The notes beneath the pieces are model-generated. The model saw nothing but the letters and a program-made list of their open reading frames with translations. It did not search any database and was not told where the DNA came from. A program made the translations under genes and the position numbers. Below are positions 8,449 through 18,100 of a stretch of DNA of 64,000 bases, in pieces. Every line of letters begins with the position of its first letter. Position 1 is the stretch's first letter. Source of the DNA: Ktedonobacter racemifer DSM 44963. GTDB taxonomy: Bacteria > Chloroflexota > Ktedonobacteria > Ktedonobacterales > Ktedonobacteraceae. Where the stretch lies: NCBI RefSeq assembly GCF_000178855.1, contig NZ_ADVG01000004.1, positions 1,550,001-1,614,000 of the forward strand, read 5' to 3'.

Positions 8449-9228
8449 CTATGAGCGAGCGACGTTGGCGGGCGCGGCCAATTGACGCTGGCGTACACTC
8501 TTGAGCCAGAAGATGATTGCCAGTGAGGCCAGCAGGTAGAGCGCGGCCAGTATGATCAAGAAGGCGTCCGCGAACGGCCAGGCAAAGCCAAAGCCCTCGG
8601 CGGTCCAGAAGGTGCCGAAGGTCGTTAACATGATGCCAACCACAAATTTCAGCGTGTTCTCAGGTACCTTGGTCAACGGAGCCTTGATCAACACACCAGC
8701 AAGGATGACCAGTAGACCCGCCGCGAGAGCCCCAATCGTGGCTGAGGCGATGCCCCCGATCCCTTTCTGGGTAACGACGGTACTACCGAAGGTGATGACG
8801 ATAAAGGCCACCTCAAGTCCCTCCAGGAAGACCGACTTGAAGGCCAGGGCGACAGCAGTAGGCTGTAAGCGCTGCGTAATGGTCTGCCCACTCGCCTTTA
8901 GCTCAGCCATGGTTTCCTCAAAGATAGCCTCCTCGTCATGAAGAGCCTTCAGCCCGCTATAGCGCAGCAAGGCTTTTTTGAGCCACTTCAAACCAAAGAG
9001 TATAAGAATACAGCCGACCGCCAGGCGTAGTGCGTCGAGTGGAACATACTGAACCAGGGTGACGCCAAAGATGGCCACGATAACGGCCAGGGCTGCCACC
9101 GCTGCCAGCGTGCCTACAATGGCACTGCGCCAGTTGATGGTGACACCGACGACAAGAACGATAGTAAAGGCCTCAACAAATTCAACCACTGACGCCAGAA
9201 AGGCTGGGATAGTGATGGCCCATTGCAT
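8449..9228 (-). CDS. FTR1/COG4280-like integral membrane transporter
   Basis: A 259-residue protein with about seven membrane helices. Two internally related acidic motifs, VVEFVEAFTIVL (about residues 14-25) and FLEGLEVAFIVI (about 133-144), resemble the REGLE/ExxE motifs that carry iron in FTR1 permeases and cation motifs in GDT1/TMEM165 transporters. The two-fold repeat suggests a pseudo-symmetric channel for a divalent or trivalent metal. The start has GAGGAGG upstream. Substrate is unproven; grouping with a ChrB-N gene hints at metal or oxyanion stress. Confidence 0.75.
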   Translation of the reverse strand: MQWAITIPAFLASVVEFVEAFTIVLVVGVTINWRSAIVGTLAAVAALAVIVAIFGVTLVQYVPLDALRLAVGCILILFGLKWLKKALLRYSGLKALHDEEAIFEETMAELKASGQTITQRLQPTAVALAFKSVFLEGLEVAFIVITFGSTVVTQKGIGGIASATIGALAAGLLVILAGVLIKAPLTKVPENTLKFVVGIMLTTFGTFWTAEGFGFAWPFADAFLIILAALYLLASLAIIFWLKSVRQRQLAAPANVARS

Positions 9229-9377
9229 GAGTCAAATCCTCCTCGATAAGCTCCAGGTGTTTGCTTGCTCTGTTGTAAAAATCAACCAATATTTCCGGGG
9301 ACAACGAGAAGCCAGGGGGCTTCTCCCTATCTATTATGTAACATGTTTTGATTTGTAGCAAGTGTTACATATAAAAC

Positions 9378-9435
9378 AGGAAGGGGTGTGGTGGAAAGAC
9401 AGGCTTGGCCCTGTCTTTCCACCACACCCCTTCCT
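9378..9435. repeat. Long perfect palindrome (26-bp arms) downstream of DUF4097 gene
   Basis: Arms 9378-9403 and 9410-9435 pair perfectly. It lies between the DUF4097 gene end (9461) and the FTR1-like gene start (9228), both minus strand. The core AAGGGGTGTGGTGG is shared with the palindrome at 5970-6042. A GTCCATGC/GCATGGAC mini-palindrome follows on the right. Confidence 0.85.
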
Positions 9436-9460
9436 ATAGGGTCCATGCCAGCATGGACTG

Positions 9461-10591
9461 CTACCGGCGTTGGACCTTAATTGTGCCGACATTGGTACTC
9501 AGGTTGAGGCGCGCCAGGGGCGCATTTCCAACGATTTCGCTGCCGAAATCGTTATCTACCGTTCCCATACTGGTCTTTGCCTTCAGGGCAAAGGCGCTTG
9601 TGGAGGGAAGGGCGACATGAACCGTGCCCGCGTTGGTGTGCAGGCGGTAGTCGTACGCTCCCCCTAACTCGCCATCGAAGTGGATCGTACCCGCGTTGGT
9701 ATCGACATTTGTGTTTCCCGCAAGCTTGACCCCCTCAAGATGAATCGTGCCTGCGTTACTGTGCAGGTCACTGTTTGCCTCAAGTGTAGATTGAGAAACG
9801 TGAATGGTGCCGGCATTGGTTTTGACCCTGGCGTAGCCTTGAATGCCCTGTATATGGATGGCTCCAGCCTGGCTATCAAGATGTACCTGGCAGTGCTCAG
9901 GGACAAAGATGTTCAGGTCCATGTGTCCCGACTTAATGCCCTGTGTGGCAATATTGCGGCTGACGATACTGATGTTGTTTCCTTCTTGCTGGCAATCGAG
10001 CACCAGGTCTTCGTTTTTGCCAAGCACACTACTGATATGCTTGACGGCCTGGACCACGACTTTATCTCCTTCGCCGCGCTGAATACGAATTGGTCCCGCT
10101 GGATTATTAATATGGAGCGTGGCTTGTCCGGAGACGGCAAACTGTTGTGGATGCAATGGGGTAGCCCGGTCGAAGCCAAATTTGGCGATAGCAAAAGCAA
10201 TAGCGATAATACCTATGAGGCCGAAGATTGAGCCAAAGGCACCTGAAAACAGGCCCTGTACGATGCTGGACAATATGACCAGGCCAATGATAAGCAAGAC
10301 GATTTGCCCGGCTGAAAGGTTGCGCGCCCGGATGAAGGGAAATGCCTGCTGTCCTGCCTCCTGTGCGTATTCATTATAAGTGGAGGCTCCGTTATAGCCC
10401 TCCTGGTAGGCGCGCTCCTGATCCGATCCCTCAGGATGGGGCTGCCCCGAGGCAGGCCCATTATATTTAGAGGATGCGTGATTGTAGGCCTCATACGAGG
10501 CTTGAGGCTGTTCATAAGGATCATTATTGTAGATCTGTTGACCGCCAGAGGATTGCTCCGGCGGCTGATACATAGATTCCTGGTTGCTCAT
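9461..10591 (-). CDS. DUF4097 family beta-helix protein with membrane anchor
   Basis: A 376-residue protein in three parts. Residues 1-90 are low complexity, rich in Q, Y, N, G and P. Residues about 95-140 hold two hydrophobic helices, which would anchor it. The rest is a right-handed beta-helix of DUF4097 type with recurring TNAGTIH, SNAGTIHLEG and TNVGTIKV turns. Its ATG overlaps the stop of the upstream beta-CA-like gene (ATGA), so they are coupled. DUF4097 proteins are cell-surface or envelope-associated and of unknown function. Confidence 0.82.
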   Translation of the reverse strand: MSNQESMYQPPEQSSGGQQIYNNDPYEQPQASYEAYNHASSKYNGPASGQPHPEGSDQERAYQEGYNGASTYNEYAQEAGQQAFPFIRARNLSAGQIVLLIIGLVILSSIVQGLFSGAFGSIFGLIGIIAIAFAIAKFGFDRATPLHPQQFAVSGQATLHINNPAGPIRIQRGEGDKVVVQAVKHISSVLGKNEDLVLDCQQEGNNISIVSRNIATQGIKSGHMDLNIFVPEHCQVHLDSQAGAIHIQGIQGYARVKTNAGTIHVSQSTLEANSDLHSNAGTIHLEGVKLAGNTNVDTNAGTIHFDGELGGAYDYRLHTNAGTVHVALPSTSAFALKAKTSMGTVDNDFGSEIVGNAPLARLNLSTNVGTIKVQRR

Positions 10592-10962
10592 TGAGATACC
10601 TCGCGAATGTCAATACCAGCCTCAGAGGCGACGATACGAAAATGCCTGGCCTGTGGGTATTTCTGCACTTTCTCCTGAATGACGCTGTCCAGGCGCTGCT
10701 CAATTTCTTGATCGCTCACACCTGGCTGTCCGCCGCAGTTGTTAATATGGGCCTGCCAGCCAAAGATGGCTGCACCATGCTCCGCGGCATACTCCTCGCC
10801 CACGTTATTAGCCGCTGGCACGGCCGAGCCACCAGCATAGGACTCATGCCAGTAGTCGTTGGAGCTAAGTCCGCTTGCGCGCTCAAAGGCAGCCCGCGTG
10901 GCGGCCACGAAGCGCTTATCCATACAGGTACGTAAGAAACCAAAGGTTTTGCTATCGCTCAT
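10588..10962 (-). CDS. Divergent beta-carbonic-anhydrase-like protein
   Basis: A protein of about 124 residues with the zinc ligands of beta-class carbonic anhydrases: CMDKR matches CxDxR, and HINNCGG matches HxxCGG with one extra residue. A YAGG turn corresponds to the RNAGG loop. Spacing between the Cys and His (about 59 residues) fits the family, but the chain is about 60-70 residues shorter than true enzymes, so activity is uncertain. ATG 10962 is preferred; a GTG at 10968 is possible, with AAAAGGA upstream of both. It is translationally coupled to DUF4097. Confidence 0.65.
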   Translation of the reverse strand: MSDSKTFGFLRTCMDKRFVAATRAAFERASGLSSNDYWHESYAGGSAVPAANNVGEEYAAEHGAAIFGWQAHINNCGGQPGVSDQEIEQRLDSVIQEKVQKYPQARHFRIVASEAGIDIREVSQ

Positions 10963-11077
10963 ACTCACTTTTCCTTTTCCATCTATATCGTATGCCTGGG
11001 GAATGTACCAGGTAGTAACTGTTCAGTCTGGGTACACTAAGATATACGTACGTTTGGGGGATTAGTCACATCAACAT

Positions 11078-11117
11078 AGCAAGAGAGCGCCGACAGGGTC
11101 GTCGGCGCTCTCTTGCT
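11078..11117 (-). terminator. Stem-loop downstream of the MFS gene
   Basis: A 17-bp perfect stem, AGCAAGAGAGCGCCGAC (11078-11094) with its complement at 11101-11117 and a 6-nt loop, lies about 70 bp past the stop of the minus-strand efflux gene. No U-tract is obvious. Confidence 0.55.
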
Positions 11118-11186
11118 GGTTATCACCACCCCCGATGGATGTCTACTGGAGGATGGATTTTAGTGCACTTAGTGCATCTATCAAAT

Positions 11187-12923
11187 CTAATGCGTCAATA
11201 CTGGATTTGCGATCTCTTCGCTGCCCGCGACGGCCTCTTGTGTGGCCTGGCTCTGGCTGCTACCGCGTAGCGGCACCTCTTTGAGGAAGAACAGCAGAAC
11301 GAAGCCAACGATGGTAAGCCCGAGCGAGATCAGGAAGAGGTTATGGATACCCAGCGCTAAGCCATCTTTGACCGCGCCCAGGATCTCGCCGTATACGGTC
11401 TTGCCCGCAGGGCCAAATTTGGCGAAGAACGCCGCGGTCTTCGTCTGAGCATCGGTCGAGAGCAAAATGTTAGGATTATCAAAACTAGAGAGAAGCTGGT
11501 CACCCAGGCCGCCAGGAGCGTGGCCACCAATCATGTCGAAGAAGCTCTTCACATCGGTTGTTAGCGCGTTATGGAAGGCTGGCTTGTAGGTGTTGAGCAA
11601 GACCGAACCCAGGGCCGCGCTGGCAACCGAGCCACCAATCTGGCGGAAGAAGGTCAGCGACGAGGTGGCCTGACCAATCTTTTTGGCTGAGACCGAGTTT
11701 TGCACGATCAGTGTATATAGCGACATACCGAAGCCAAGGCCGAGGCCAAGCACGATCATGGCGATGATCAAATCTGCCTGTGTAGAACTGACGCCCAGGC
11801 GCAGCAATAGGAGCATACCGCCAACAGTAATGATCATGCCAACAAAGGCGATCCATTTGTAGCGACCAAAGCGCGATACGAGCTGACCCGAAATGACGCT
11901 GGCAAGGATCAGTGAGAGCATCAGTGGCGCGAGCAGGAGGCCGCTATTAGTGGCGCTGATGCCCAGCACACCCTGCGCATAGAGCGGCAGGAAGAGAATG
12001 CTGCCAAACATCGCGATATTGGTGATCATAGTGATCGCTACCGAGACGGAGAAGACGCTGCTCTTGAACATGCTTGGCTCGATGATAGGCTGCGCGTCGC
12101 GCTTCTCAAGCATGTGTTCGTAGAAGAAGAAGAGCGTCATAAAGACGATTGCCATAGCGAAGAGCCCCAGGATCTGCCAGGAGAGCCAATCATATTCCTG
12201 CCCGGCCCAGGTCAGACCCAGCATCAGGGGAATGGTGCCTGCCATCAGGAGCGCCGCACCAATATAATCGATGCGTGTATCCTTACTCTTGGATCTTAAA
12301 GTAGGCATCAGGAAGATGAGTACCAGCAGGGCAATGATGCCAATGGGCAGGTTGACGTAGAAGACCCAGCGCCAGGTCGAGTTATCCGTAATCCAGCCGC
12401 CGACCGTTGGCCCGAGGATGGAGGAGAGACCAAAAACGGCACCAGTCACGCCCTGCCACTTGCCGCGCTCGCGTGGTGAGAACAGATCACCCACGACGGC
12501 GATAGCGATAGGCAGGAGGGCCGCCGCCCCCAGACCCTGGAAGGCGCGGAAGGCAATCAACTGGTTCATTGACTGGGCGGCGCCACACATGGCCGAGCCA
12601 GTCAGGAAGAGCACGATACCAATCAGAAAGATAGGTTTACGACCGAATTGATCAGAGAGCTTGCCATAAATTGGCACCATGACCGTGGAGGCCAGCAGAT
12701 AGGCGGTCGTGACCCAGGTATAGCGATCAAAGCCCTGCAACTCTGAGATGATACGCGGCATCGCCGTCGCGACAATCGTCTGGTCCAGGGAGGCCAGCAG
12801 CATTACAAGCAGCACGCCAGCCATGGTGAGGAGCGTTTCGCGGCGAGTGAAGCGAGGCGCCTCTACATCTTGTACAGGGGACGAGGTTGTGGACTGTACC
12901 TCGTCATGAGTTATTGTTTCCAT
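11187..12923 (-). CDS. MFS drug efflux transporter, DHA2 (14-helix) family
   Basis: A 578-residue proton-driven exporter of the EmrB/QacA type. Family motifs are LDQTIVATAMPRI in helix 1, GKLSDQFGRKP in the loop after helix 2 (motif A) and WRWVFYVNLPIG in motif C. There are 14 hydrophobic helices and an extended loop before the last one, as usual in DHA2. The start is ATG 12923, with GAGGG at ideal spacing. It is the second gene after a TetR repressor 26 bp upstream, so it is probably an inducible multidrug or toxic-compound pump. Confidence 0.92.
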   Translation of the reverse strand: METITHDEVQSTTSSPVQDVEAPRFTRRETLLTMAGVLLVMLLASLDQTIVATAMPRIISELQGFDRYTWVTTAYLLASTVMVPIYGKLSDQFGRKPIFLIGIVLFLTGSAMCGAAQSMNQLIAFRAFQGLGAAALLPIAIAVVGDLFSPRERGKWQGVTGAVFGLSSILGPTVGGWITDNSTWRWVFYVNLPIGIIALLVLIFLMPTLRSKSKDTRIDYIGAALLMAGTIPLMLGLTWAGQEYDWLSWQILGLFAMAIVFMTLFFFYEHMLEKRDAQPIIEPSMFKSSVFSVSVAITMITNIAMFGSILFLPLYAQGVLGISATNSGLLLAPLMLSLILASVISGQLVSRFGRYKWIAFVGMIITVGGMLLLLRLGVSSTQADLIIAMIVLGLGLGFGMSLYTLIVQNSVSAKKIGQATSSLTFFRQIGGSVASAALGSVLLNTYKPAFHNALTTDVKSFFDMIGGHAPGGLGDQLLSSFDNPNILLSTDAQTKTAAFFAKFGPAGKTVYGEILGAVKDGLALGIHNLFLISLGLTIVGFVLLFFLKEVPLRGSSQSQATQEAVAGSEEIANPVLTH

Positions 12924-12949
12924 ACATACCCTCATATCTATTCTATTAG

Positions 12950-13585
12950 TTATTCTGGCTGATTTTGTGTCATACCATAAAAGCAGAGTGTATTTAATTG
13001 TTGTAGTAGCTCGTCTGGCGTTAGATCATGTTCCAGCAAGACGTGATCATGGGCGCGCGGTGAGAAGAGTCTGAGCATTGCGAAGAGCATGACGCGTGTC
13101 GAGATATCCGTGCGAAAATCGCCCACGGCCTTCCCTTCATCCAGCAGCTTACTCACTTTCGAGATCAGGCACTCCCACATTTCGCGAATTGAGCCGTTCT
13201 TCTCGTTTACCAGGCGTTTAAGATCGACGCCGGTATAGGTCGAGGAGAGCAGTTTGGCGCGCCGACTATAGAAGCCCTCATGTAGATAGGACATGAGATT
13301 CTCTAGCCTGGTGCGCGGTGTCAGCTCTGCCTCCAGGATGGCATCAAAGCCTTGTAGAAACTTCTGCATATCACGCGCGAAAATGGTAGCGACCAGCTCT
13401 TCCTTACTCGGGAAGTGCGTATAGATCGTACCCTTGGCGATACCGACGCGTGTAGCGATCTCGTCCATAGAGGTCTCGTAGTAGCCCTTCTCCTCCAGGA
13501 CCTCCTCCGCGGTCTGTAATATCAGGTTCTCACGCTCCTGACGTTGTTTTTCTTTTAATGTGAGATGTGGTGTAGGTGTTTGCAT
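12950..13585 (-). CDS. TetR family repressor of the efflux operon
   Basis: A 211-residue TetR regulator with an N-terminal helix-turn-helix (NLILQTAEEVLEEKGYYE, then MDEIATRVGIAKGTIYTHFP). The C-terminal domain resembles YerO/SlmA-like regulators of unknown ligand. It is the first gene of a two-gene operon with the DHA2 transporter and most likely represses itself and the pump. The promoter and a 16-bp palindrome lie about 95-140 bp upstream, leaving a leader of about 100 nt. Confidence 0.88.
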   Translation of the reverse strand: MQTPTPHLTLKEKQRQERENLILQTAEEVLEEKGYYETSMDEIATRVGIAKGTIYTHFPSKEELVATIFARDMQKFLQGFDAILEAELTPRTRLENLMSYLHEGFYSRRAKLLSSTYTGVDLKRLVNEKNGSIREMWECLISKVSKLLDEGKAVGDFRTDISTRVMLFAMLRLFSPRAHDHVLLEHDLTPDELLQQLNTLCFYGMTQNQPE

Positions 13586-13678
13586 AGGTCTATCCAGGTT
13601 TTACTGTGTCTTCTCGGCTATTCAGACGCGTGAGTAATAGTCTGACCACAAAGATGGTTTTTGACCATCTCATATTTT

Positions 13679-13724
13679 ATGACTTCATAGTCATTATTTT
13701 ACGACAAGGTCACCAATCTGTCAA
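13679..13724 (-). promoter_or_regulatory. tetR-MFS promoter and operator palindrome
   Basis: On the minus strand, TTGACA (13724-13719) and TAAAAT (13701-13696) are separated by exactly 17 bp. The palindrome ATGACTTCATAGTCAT (13679-13694) covers the expected transcription start, a typical TetR operator position. Confidence 0.72.
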
Positions 13725-13803
13725 GAGGAGATGGGTGTGTTTCATTCAAGGCCGTCGACGCCCAAGTGTGATTGATAAAGCGGACCACGCACACAAATAT
13801 ACT

Positions 13804-13890
13804 TAAAGAAGTGCCAGCGACGTGCGGGCGATCAGCCCGCACGTCGCTGGCACTTCTTTATTCTTGCGAGCCACGCAGTGGCGAGAAGTC
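13804..13890. repeat. Long perfect palindrome (26-bp arms) with 25-nt mini-hairpin
   Basis: Arms 13804-13829 and 13835-13860 pair perfectly around GATCA. Five bases later a 25-nt unit (13866-13890) begins GCGAG, folds as CCAC-GCA-GTGG and ends CGAGAAGTC. The same unit, with altered stem bases, accompanies the palindromes at 53144, 26036 (inverted) and 45416 (inverted). Confidence 0.85.
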
Positions 13891-13925
13891 ACGACACAAA
13901 GTGTGATGGATAGCTATCACATACA

Positions 13926-15002
13926 CTATGAATGGGTATGCTCCACAATACGCTGGAGCATGGCCTCAACCTCTTCGAGAGGAAGCTCACGCATAATCCT
14001 GACGCGAGACTTCAAGGCATCATGCAGCACGGGATACATATTATTGGGCCGCCAGGTGAAGGTCGTCGTCTTCTCACCAATCAGGAGAACTGGCATACCA
14101 TCGAAGCGGGGAATCTCATAGAAGCTGGCGGAGCCAGGGAAGAAGGCAAAGGCGTTGAGTTCATAGCCCTCTTCATCCTGCTGTAGCGCGCCGGGATAGT
14201 AAAAGGCAAAGCGCTGCTCATCGCTTAGCTCCTCTGCTCGCTGGTGATCCTCGGGCGTCAGATCGCGATTCTGCGCATAGCGCACGGCCTCTGAATCAAC
14301 AGGCTTCGCGTTAAGGTAGCCAGGCCCCACATGTTCCAGAAGTGTATACTGCAACAGGGCATAGCAGTGATACATGCGATCCTGCACACCCTCCAGGCGT
14401 ACCAGGAAACCACGCTTATCCAGCGGATCGAGAACGAGCAACTCTTTATCATCCAACAGATTCAGCAGCTCTTTGATGTAGACCAGCGGATCATAGCGCT
14501 CATTCTGCTCCTCACATAGCCTCCAGACATCACCCACAAATTCGCGTATATCCTGGCGTTGCTGCCATTCTTTGCGCTTCTGCTTATCGCGTGAGAGCAT
14601 CGTCATCGCCGCCAGGAGCGTAAAGTTCAGTGCATAGTGCGCCCGTGTGGCCTCCGGAAAGTGCAGGAAGAGCTCCTCACCGCTCAAATCACGACAGACT
14701 TTCCTATAGTTCAGGGCCTGCTGCAACTGGCGCTGCGTAAGCTCCAGGGCCGCCTCAATTGGGAGCGCAACGTTGCCGCCTCGCTCCACCAGCGAACCAC
14801 ACAGTAGAGCCAGCGCCCCCGCGTGAAAGCCATCCACATTGGTCAGTAACGGAGCTAGCTCGCGCAATGCCTCGTCAACATCCTGTATCGAACGAATAAA
14901 GTAGTGCACCTCTTGCCTCGCGAACACCTCCTGGCCCGCCTGCATCTCTTTCAGATCACTTGGCCGCTCCAGGAAAGCGATAAAGCGTTCCTTTTCCAGC
15001 AT
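13926..15002 (-). CDS. Hypothetical protein, 358 residues
   Basis: I do not recognise this family. The protein is soluble, acidic and mostly helical, with no signal peptide or membrane helix and no cysteine motif. The middle has a KQKRKEWQQRQDI charged helix. The C-terminal third is more beta-like (FAFFPGSASFYEI; VLLIGEKTTTFTW). ATG 15002 was chosen because GAGGG lies 6 nt upstream. It is transcribed on the same strand as the GH15 gene behind it but is separated from it by a terminator. Confidence 0.7.
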   Translation of the reverse strand: MLEKERFIAFLERPSDLKEMQAGQEVFARQEVHYFIRSIQDVDEALRELAPLLTNVDGFHAGALALLCGSLVERGGNVALPIEAALELTQRQLQQALNYRKVCRDLSGEELFLHFPEATRAHYALNFTLLAAMTMLSRDKQKRKEWQQRQDIREFVGDVWRLCEEQNERYDPLVYIKELLNLLDDKELLVLDPLDKRGFLVRLEGVQDRMYHCYALLQYTLLEHVGPGYLNAKPVDSEAVRYAQNRDLTPEDHQRAEELSDEQRFAFYYPGALQQDEEGYELNAFAFFPGSASFYEIPRFDGMPVLLIGEKTTTFTWRPNNMYPVLHDALKSRVRIMRELPLEEVEAMLQRIVEHTHS

Positions 15003-15085
15003 GAACATCCCTCTATCTAACTTTTTCCCTCTATCGTACAACATATATACGACCCACGCGGCGACAAGTAGGAAGTGTGAGGGAT

Positions 15086-15121
15086 AGAAAAAAGACCCTG
15101 AAGCATCTTCGCTTCAGGGTC
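15086..15121 (-). terminator. Rho-independent terminator of the GH15 gene
   Basis: Read on the minus strand, an 11-bp stem GACCCTGAAGC with a 6-nt loop is followed directly by a run of seven T (with one C). It sits 30 bp past the GH15 stop codon. Confidence 0.85.
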
Positions 15122-15150
15122 CACATGAGGGTGGAGGAATCAGGAATAGT

Positions 15151-18100
15151 CTAGGGTATGACCACGTCCTGGAGGACGACTGGGCCTTTCGTGTAGTCAA
15201 GCTCGCTGGACTGCTGCACGTTGCTGGGGGTGAGCACATCCATGACCTTGGGCACGGTGGCGGGATCGACTGTGCAGTGGGGATCACTGCTCGCCGTCGC
15301 GCAGACGCCAAAGTTGTAGGGCTGGGGCGTCGAGGCGAAGCTGCGCGCCTGGTCGGGACTGTAGCCGTCCTGCCCGGTCAGGGTGACCGTGAAGCCCCAG
15401 CCGGAGCCGGGCTGGCCCAGCGTTGCCTTGGGTACGCTGAAGGTGATGTAGCGCGAGATGGCATTGGCACTGATGTTGATCGTGCCCAGCGTTGTCCCCC
15501 TAGCGTCGACGTAGCGCTGACCAAAGCCCTGGACTTCTAAGAGCTGGCTCCAGGACGCACCTGGATCGATGCTATAGTTACGCTGCGGATAGGCCGCTGC
15601 GATCGAGGTCTGGCTGGCTCCAGGCTCGTGTACGTAGACGTCGATGAGCTGCGCGCCCAGCGGGCTGCCAAAGGTCGGTGTCAGATCTGTCACCTGCACC
15701 TTGAAGATGATGTTGGTGCCATCATCGTAGACGCGGAAGTCCTGCATATCGTAGGCGCCAGGATGGAAGTCGCTGGCGGTCGGATAGGCGTAGTTGCCTG
15801 GGCCGTTATCGTCGTTACTCGGGTCAGTCCTCTCAAAGAGGAGCTTGCCCGGTGTGAAGTCGTACACGATGCTACGCGTATCGTGCGCGGTCGCACCATT
15901 CTGACTGACGGCAACGGTGTTGAGCACTGTGGTTCCGCCTGTGACGGCGACTTGCAGTGAGAAGGAGCCATCCGCGCTCGCGGTTGTACTGTAGGTCGTG
16001 GTTACACTCTTCTGATCGGTGTTGGTCGCGGCGACATAGACCGTGTTGCCGGGCGCGGTCGTACCCGTGACCGTGACGGGCGAGCCATTGACCGACGAGA
16101 AATTCTGCGGCATGTTTACCGTGAGCGAGGTCTGGCTAGTGTGATTGATAACGTAACGCTCGTAGGTGTTGCTGGGTCGTTCAAGCTCCTTTTGCGCCGC
16201 TAGGTTGTTGAAGAGGCGCACATAGGAGGCCGAGGCCCAGGTCAGGGGAGCCGCCGAACCAGCGGGCTTCCCGTTCTGGAAGCCGATGGAGGCAACCGTG
16301 GGGTCGGTCCCGTAGGGCGAGGCCGCCAGGTCGGGTTGCTCCCAGTCCTGCTCGGGGATCAGGCCCACGCCAGAGCCAAACTTGCGCAGCGTGTCCAGCA
16401 GGGTCGCGGCGGTGTCGTAGTTGCTGCTTGATACGTCGTACTCGCCGCGCTCCTCGGTTAGCAGCGGCCAGAGGTGTCCATTGCCCTGTCCGCTGGGTGC
16501 CCAGGGATGGCCATCCTTGGAGCTGTCGCCATAGCCATCACCATTGTAGCGATACCAACCGCTGCCGCTACTGGTATCAACCTTGATGGTCTTGTCGACG
16601 ACGTTCAAAGAGTTCTGGATATCGCTATCGCTGGCGGGAAGCAGGCCCAGGCGTACCAGTTCCAGGAAGCCCGCGTCGATAACGGTCCGCTGATCCTGCG
16701 TGGGGCCACCATTGCCCAGATTATAGCTGATGCTGGCATTGGGATCACCGGTCTTGGAGAGGCGGATAAAGTAGGGCTGACTCGAGAGCGAGCCATTGGT
16801 CGTCACAGTCCATTTCTTAATTGAGCGCTGCCAGTCGTCGGCCACGCCCAACCAGATTTTAGCGCTCTGTATATCGCCATTTTTCAGCGCGATATCTGAG
16901 GCCGCGACCAGGCCTGTAATCTCGGCGGCAATCGTCGAGGGTGAGTAGCCACCTTGTTCCTCCCAGCGCTCCACGCCAAAGCTTGGACCGTGACTGATCA
17001 CAAAATTGGCGGCAGGCTTGATATGTTGAGTATAGAGCGTGGCGTCAGTCATATTGAGCTGATAGGCCATCAGAATGGGGTAACTGGCTTCATCGAGCTG
17101 GGTCCCGAAGGAGTCGGGCGCGGTCTTGCCGTTGAGCAGGCTATTGCGTGGCATCGAGCCATCGGCCTGCTGCTGGCGGTCAAAGAGATAGTTGACCATC
17201 GCGCGCGCCGTCGCCAGGTCGCCATCCACATAGAAGCCGGTCCAGGCCTCATAGAGGTCGCGCGCGAAGACCTCGCGATAAGAGCCAAAGTAGCTGTTAT
17301 TAGGATCACCTGCCGAGACAGCCTGTCCCCAGGGAGAAGCCAGGCTGGCCACTACCGCGCCAGGATAGGTCTTATCCTCCGAGGCTTTGATCACATTCGC
17401 ATTCAGATAATACTCTTCAAGCAACTGTTTATATTGGTCAGCGGAGAGGTGTGGTTGTTTGATTGCCCGAAGCTTTAGTTGGGCGTCGTACTGCACCCAT
17501 TGCAGGGTATATTGAGCCAGTATTTTATCAAAGTCGCGCTTCAGTGAACTCTCAGCAGCCTTGACTGCGTCGGCCTGGGTCTGCCCGAAGCCCAGGGTAA
17601 AGGTCAGGTTACTGCTATGTGAGAGATCGGCTTGTACAGTCTGAACGAGGTTGCCATTGTTGGCATCCGTATAGAGCGCCGTCAGACTGTGGGACTTGTC
17701 CAACTGCGTCAATCCATCGCTCTGTCCGTCCACAAAACCGCTGGTCGCCTGGAGGAAGGGTTGTGAGGCATCCAGTGCGCTATAGACCGGAACGGCATAG
17801 TCGCGGTTGGCGGCATTGGACTTTGTATTGGTATCGAAGGCAATGGGAACCTGGTGTCCCGTCGAGGTATCGACAGTAGCGGAATCGTTCCCGCCGTTGG
17901 CGGAGCCGCCCCCACCATTGCCATTGATAGTGGCGTCGTAGCGCAGATAGAGTTTGTAGCCAGAGAGCTTCCCGGCCAGAGGCTGGAAGCGTAGGCGCAT
18001 CACCACTGTATTGGCGTTGGGATCGGTCAGATAATCGGTCACGAGGCGATACTTGCCGCTTTTGGCAGTCGCCGTCACGCGGCAGGCTAGCTCAGGCCCA

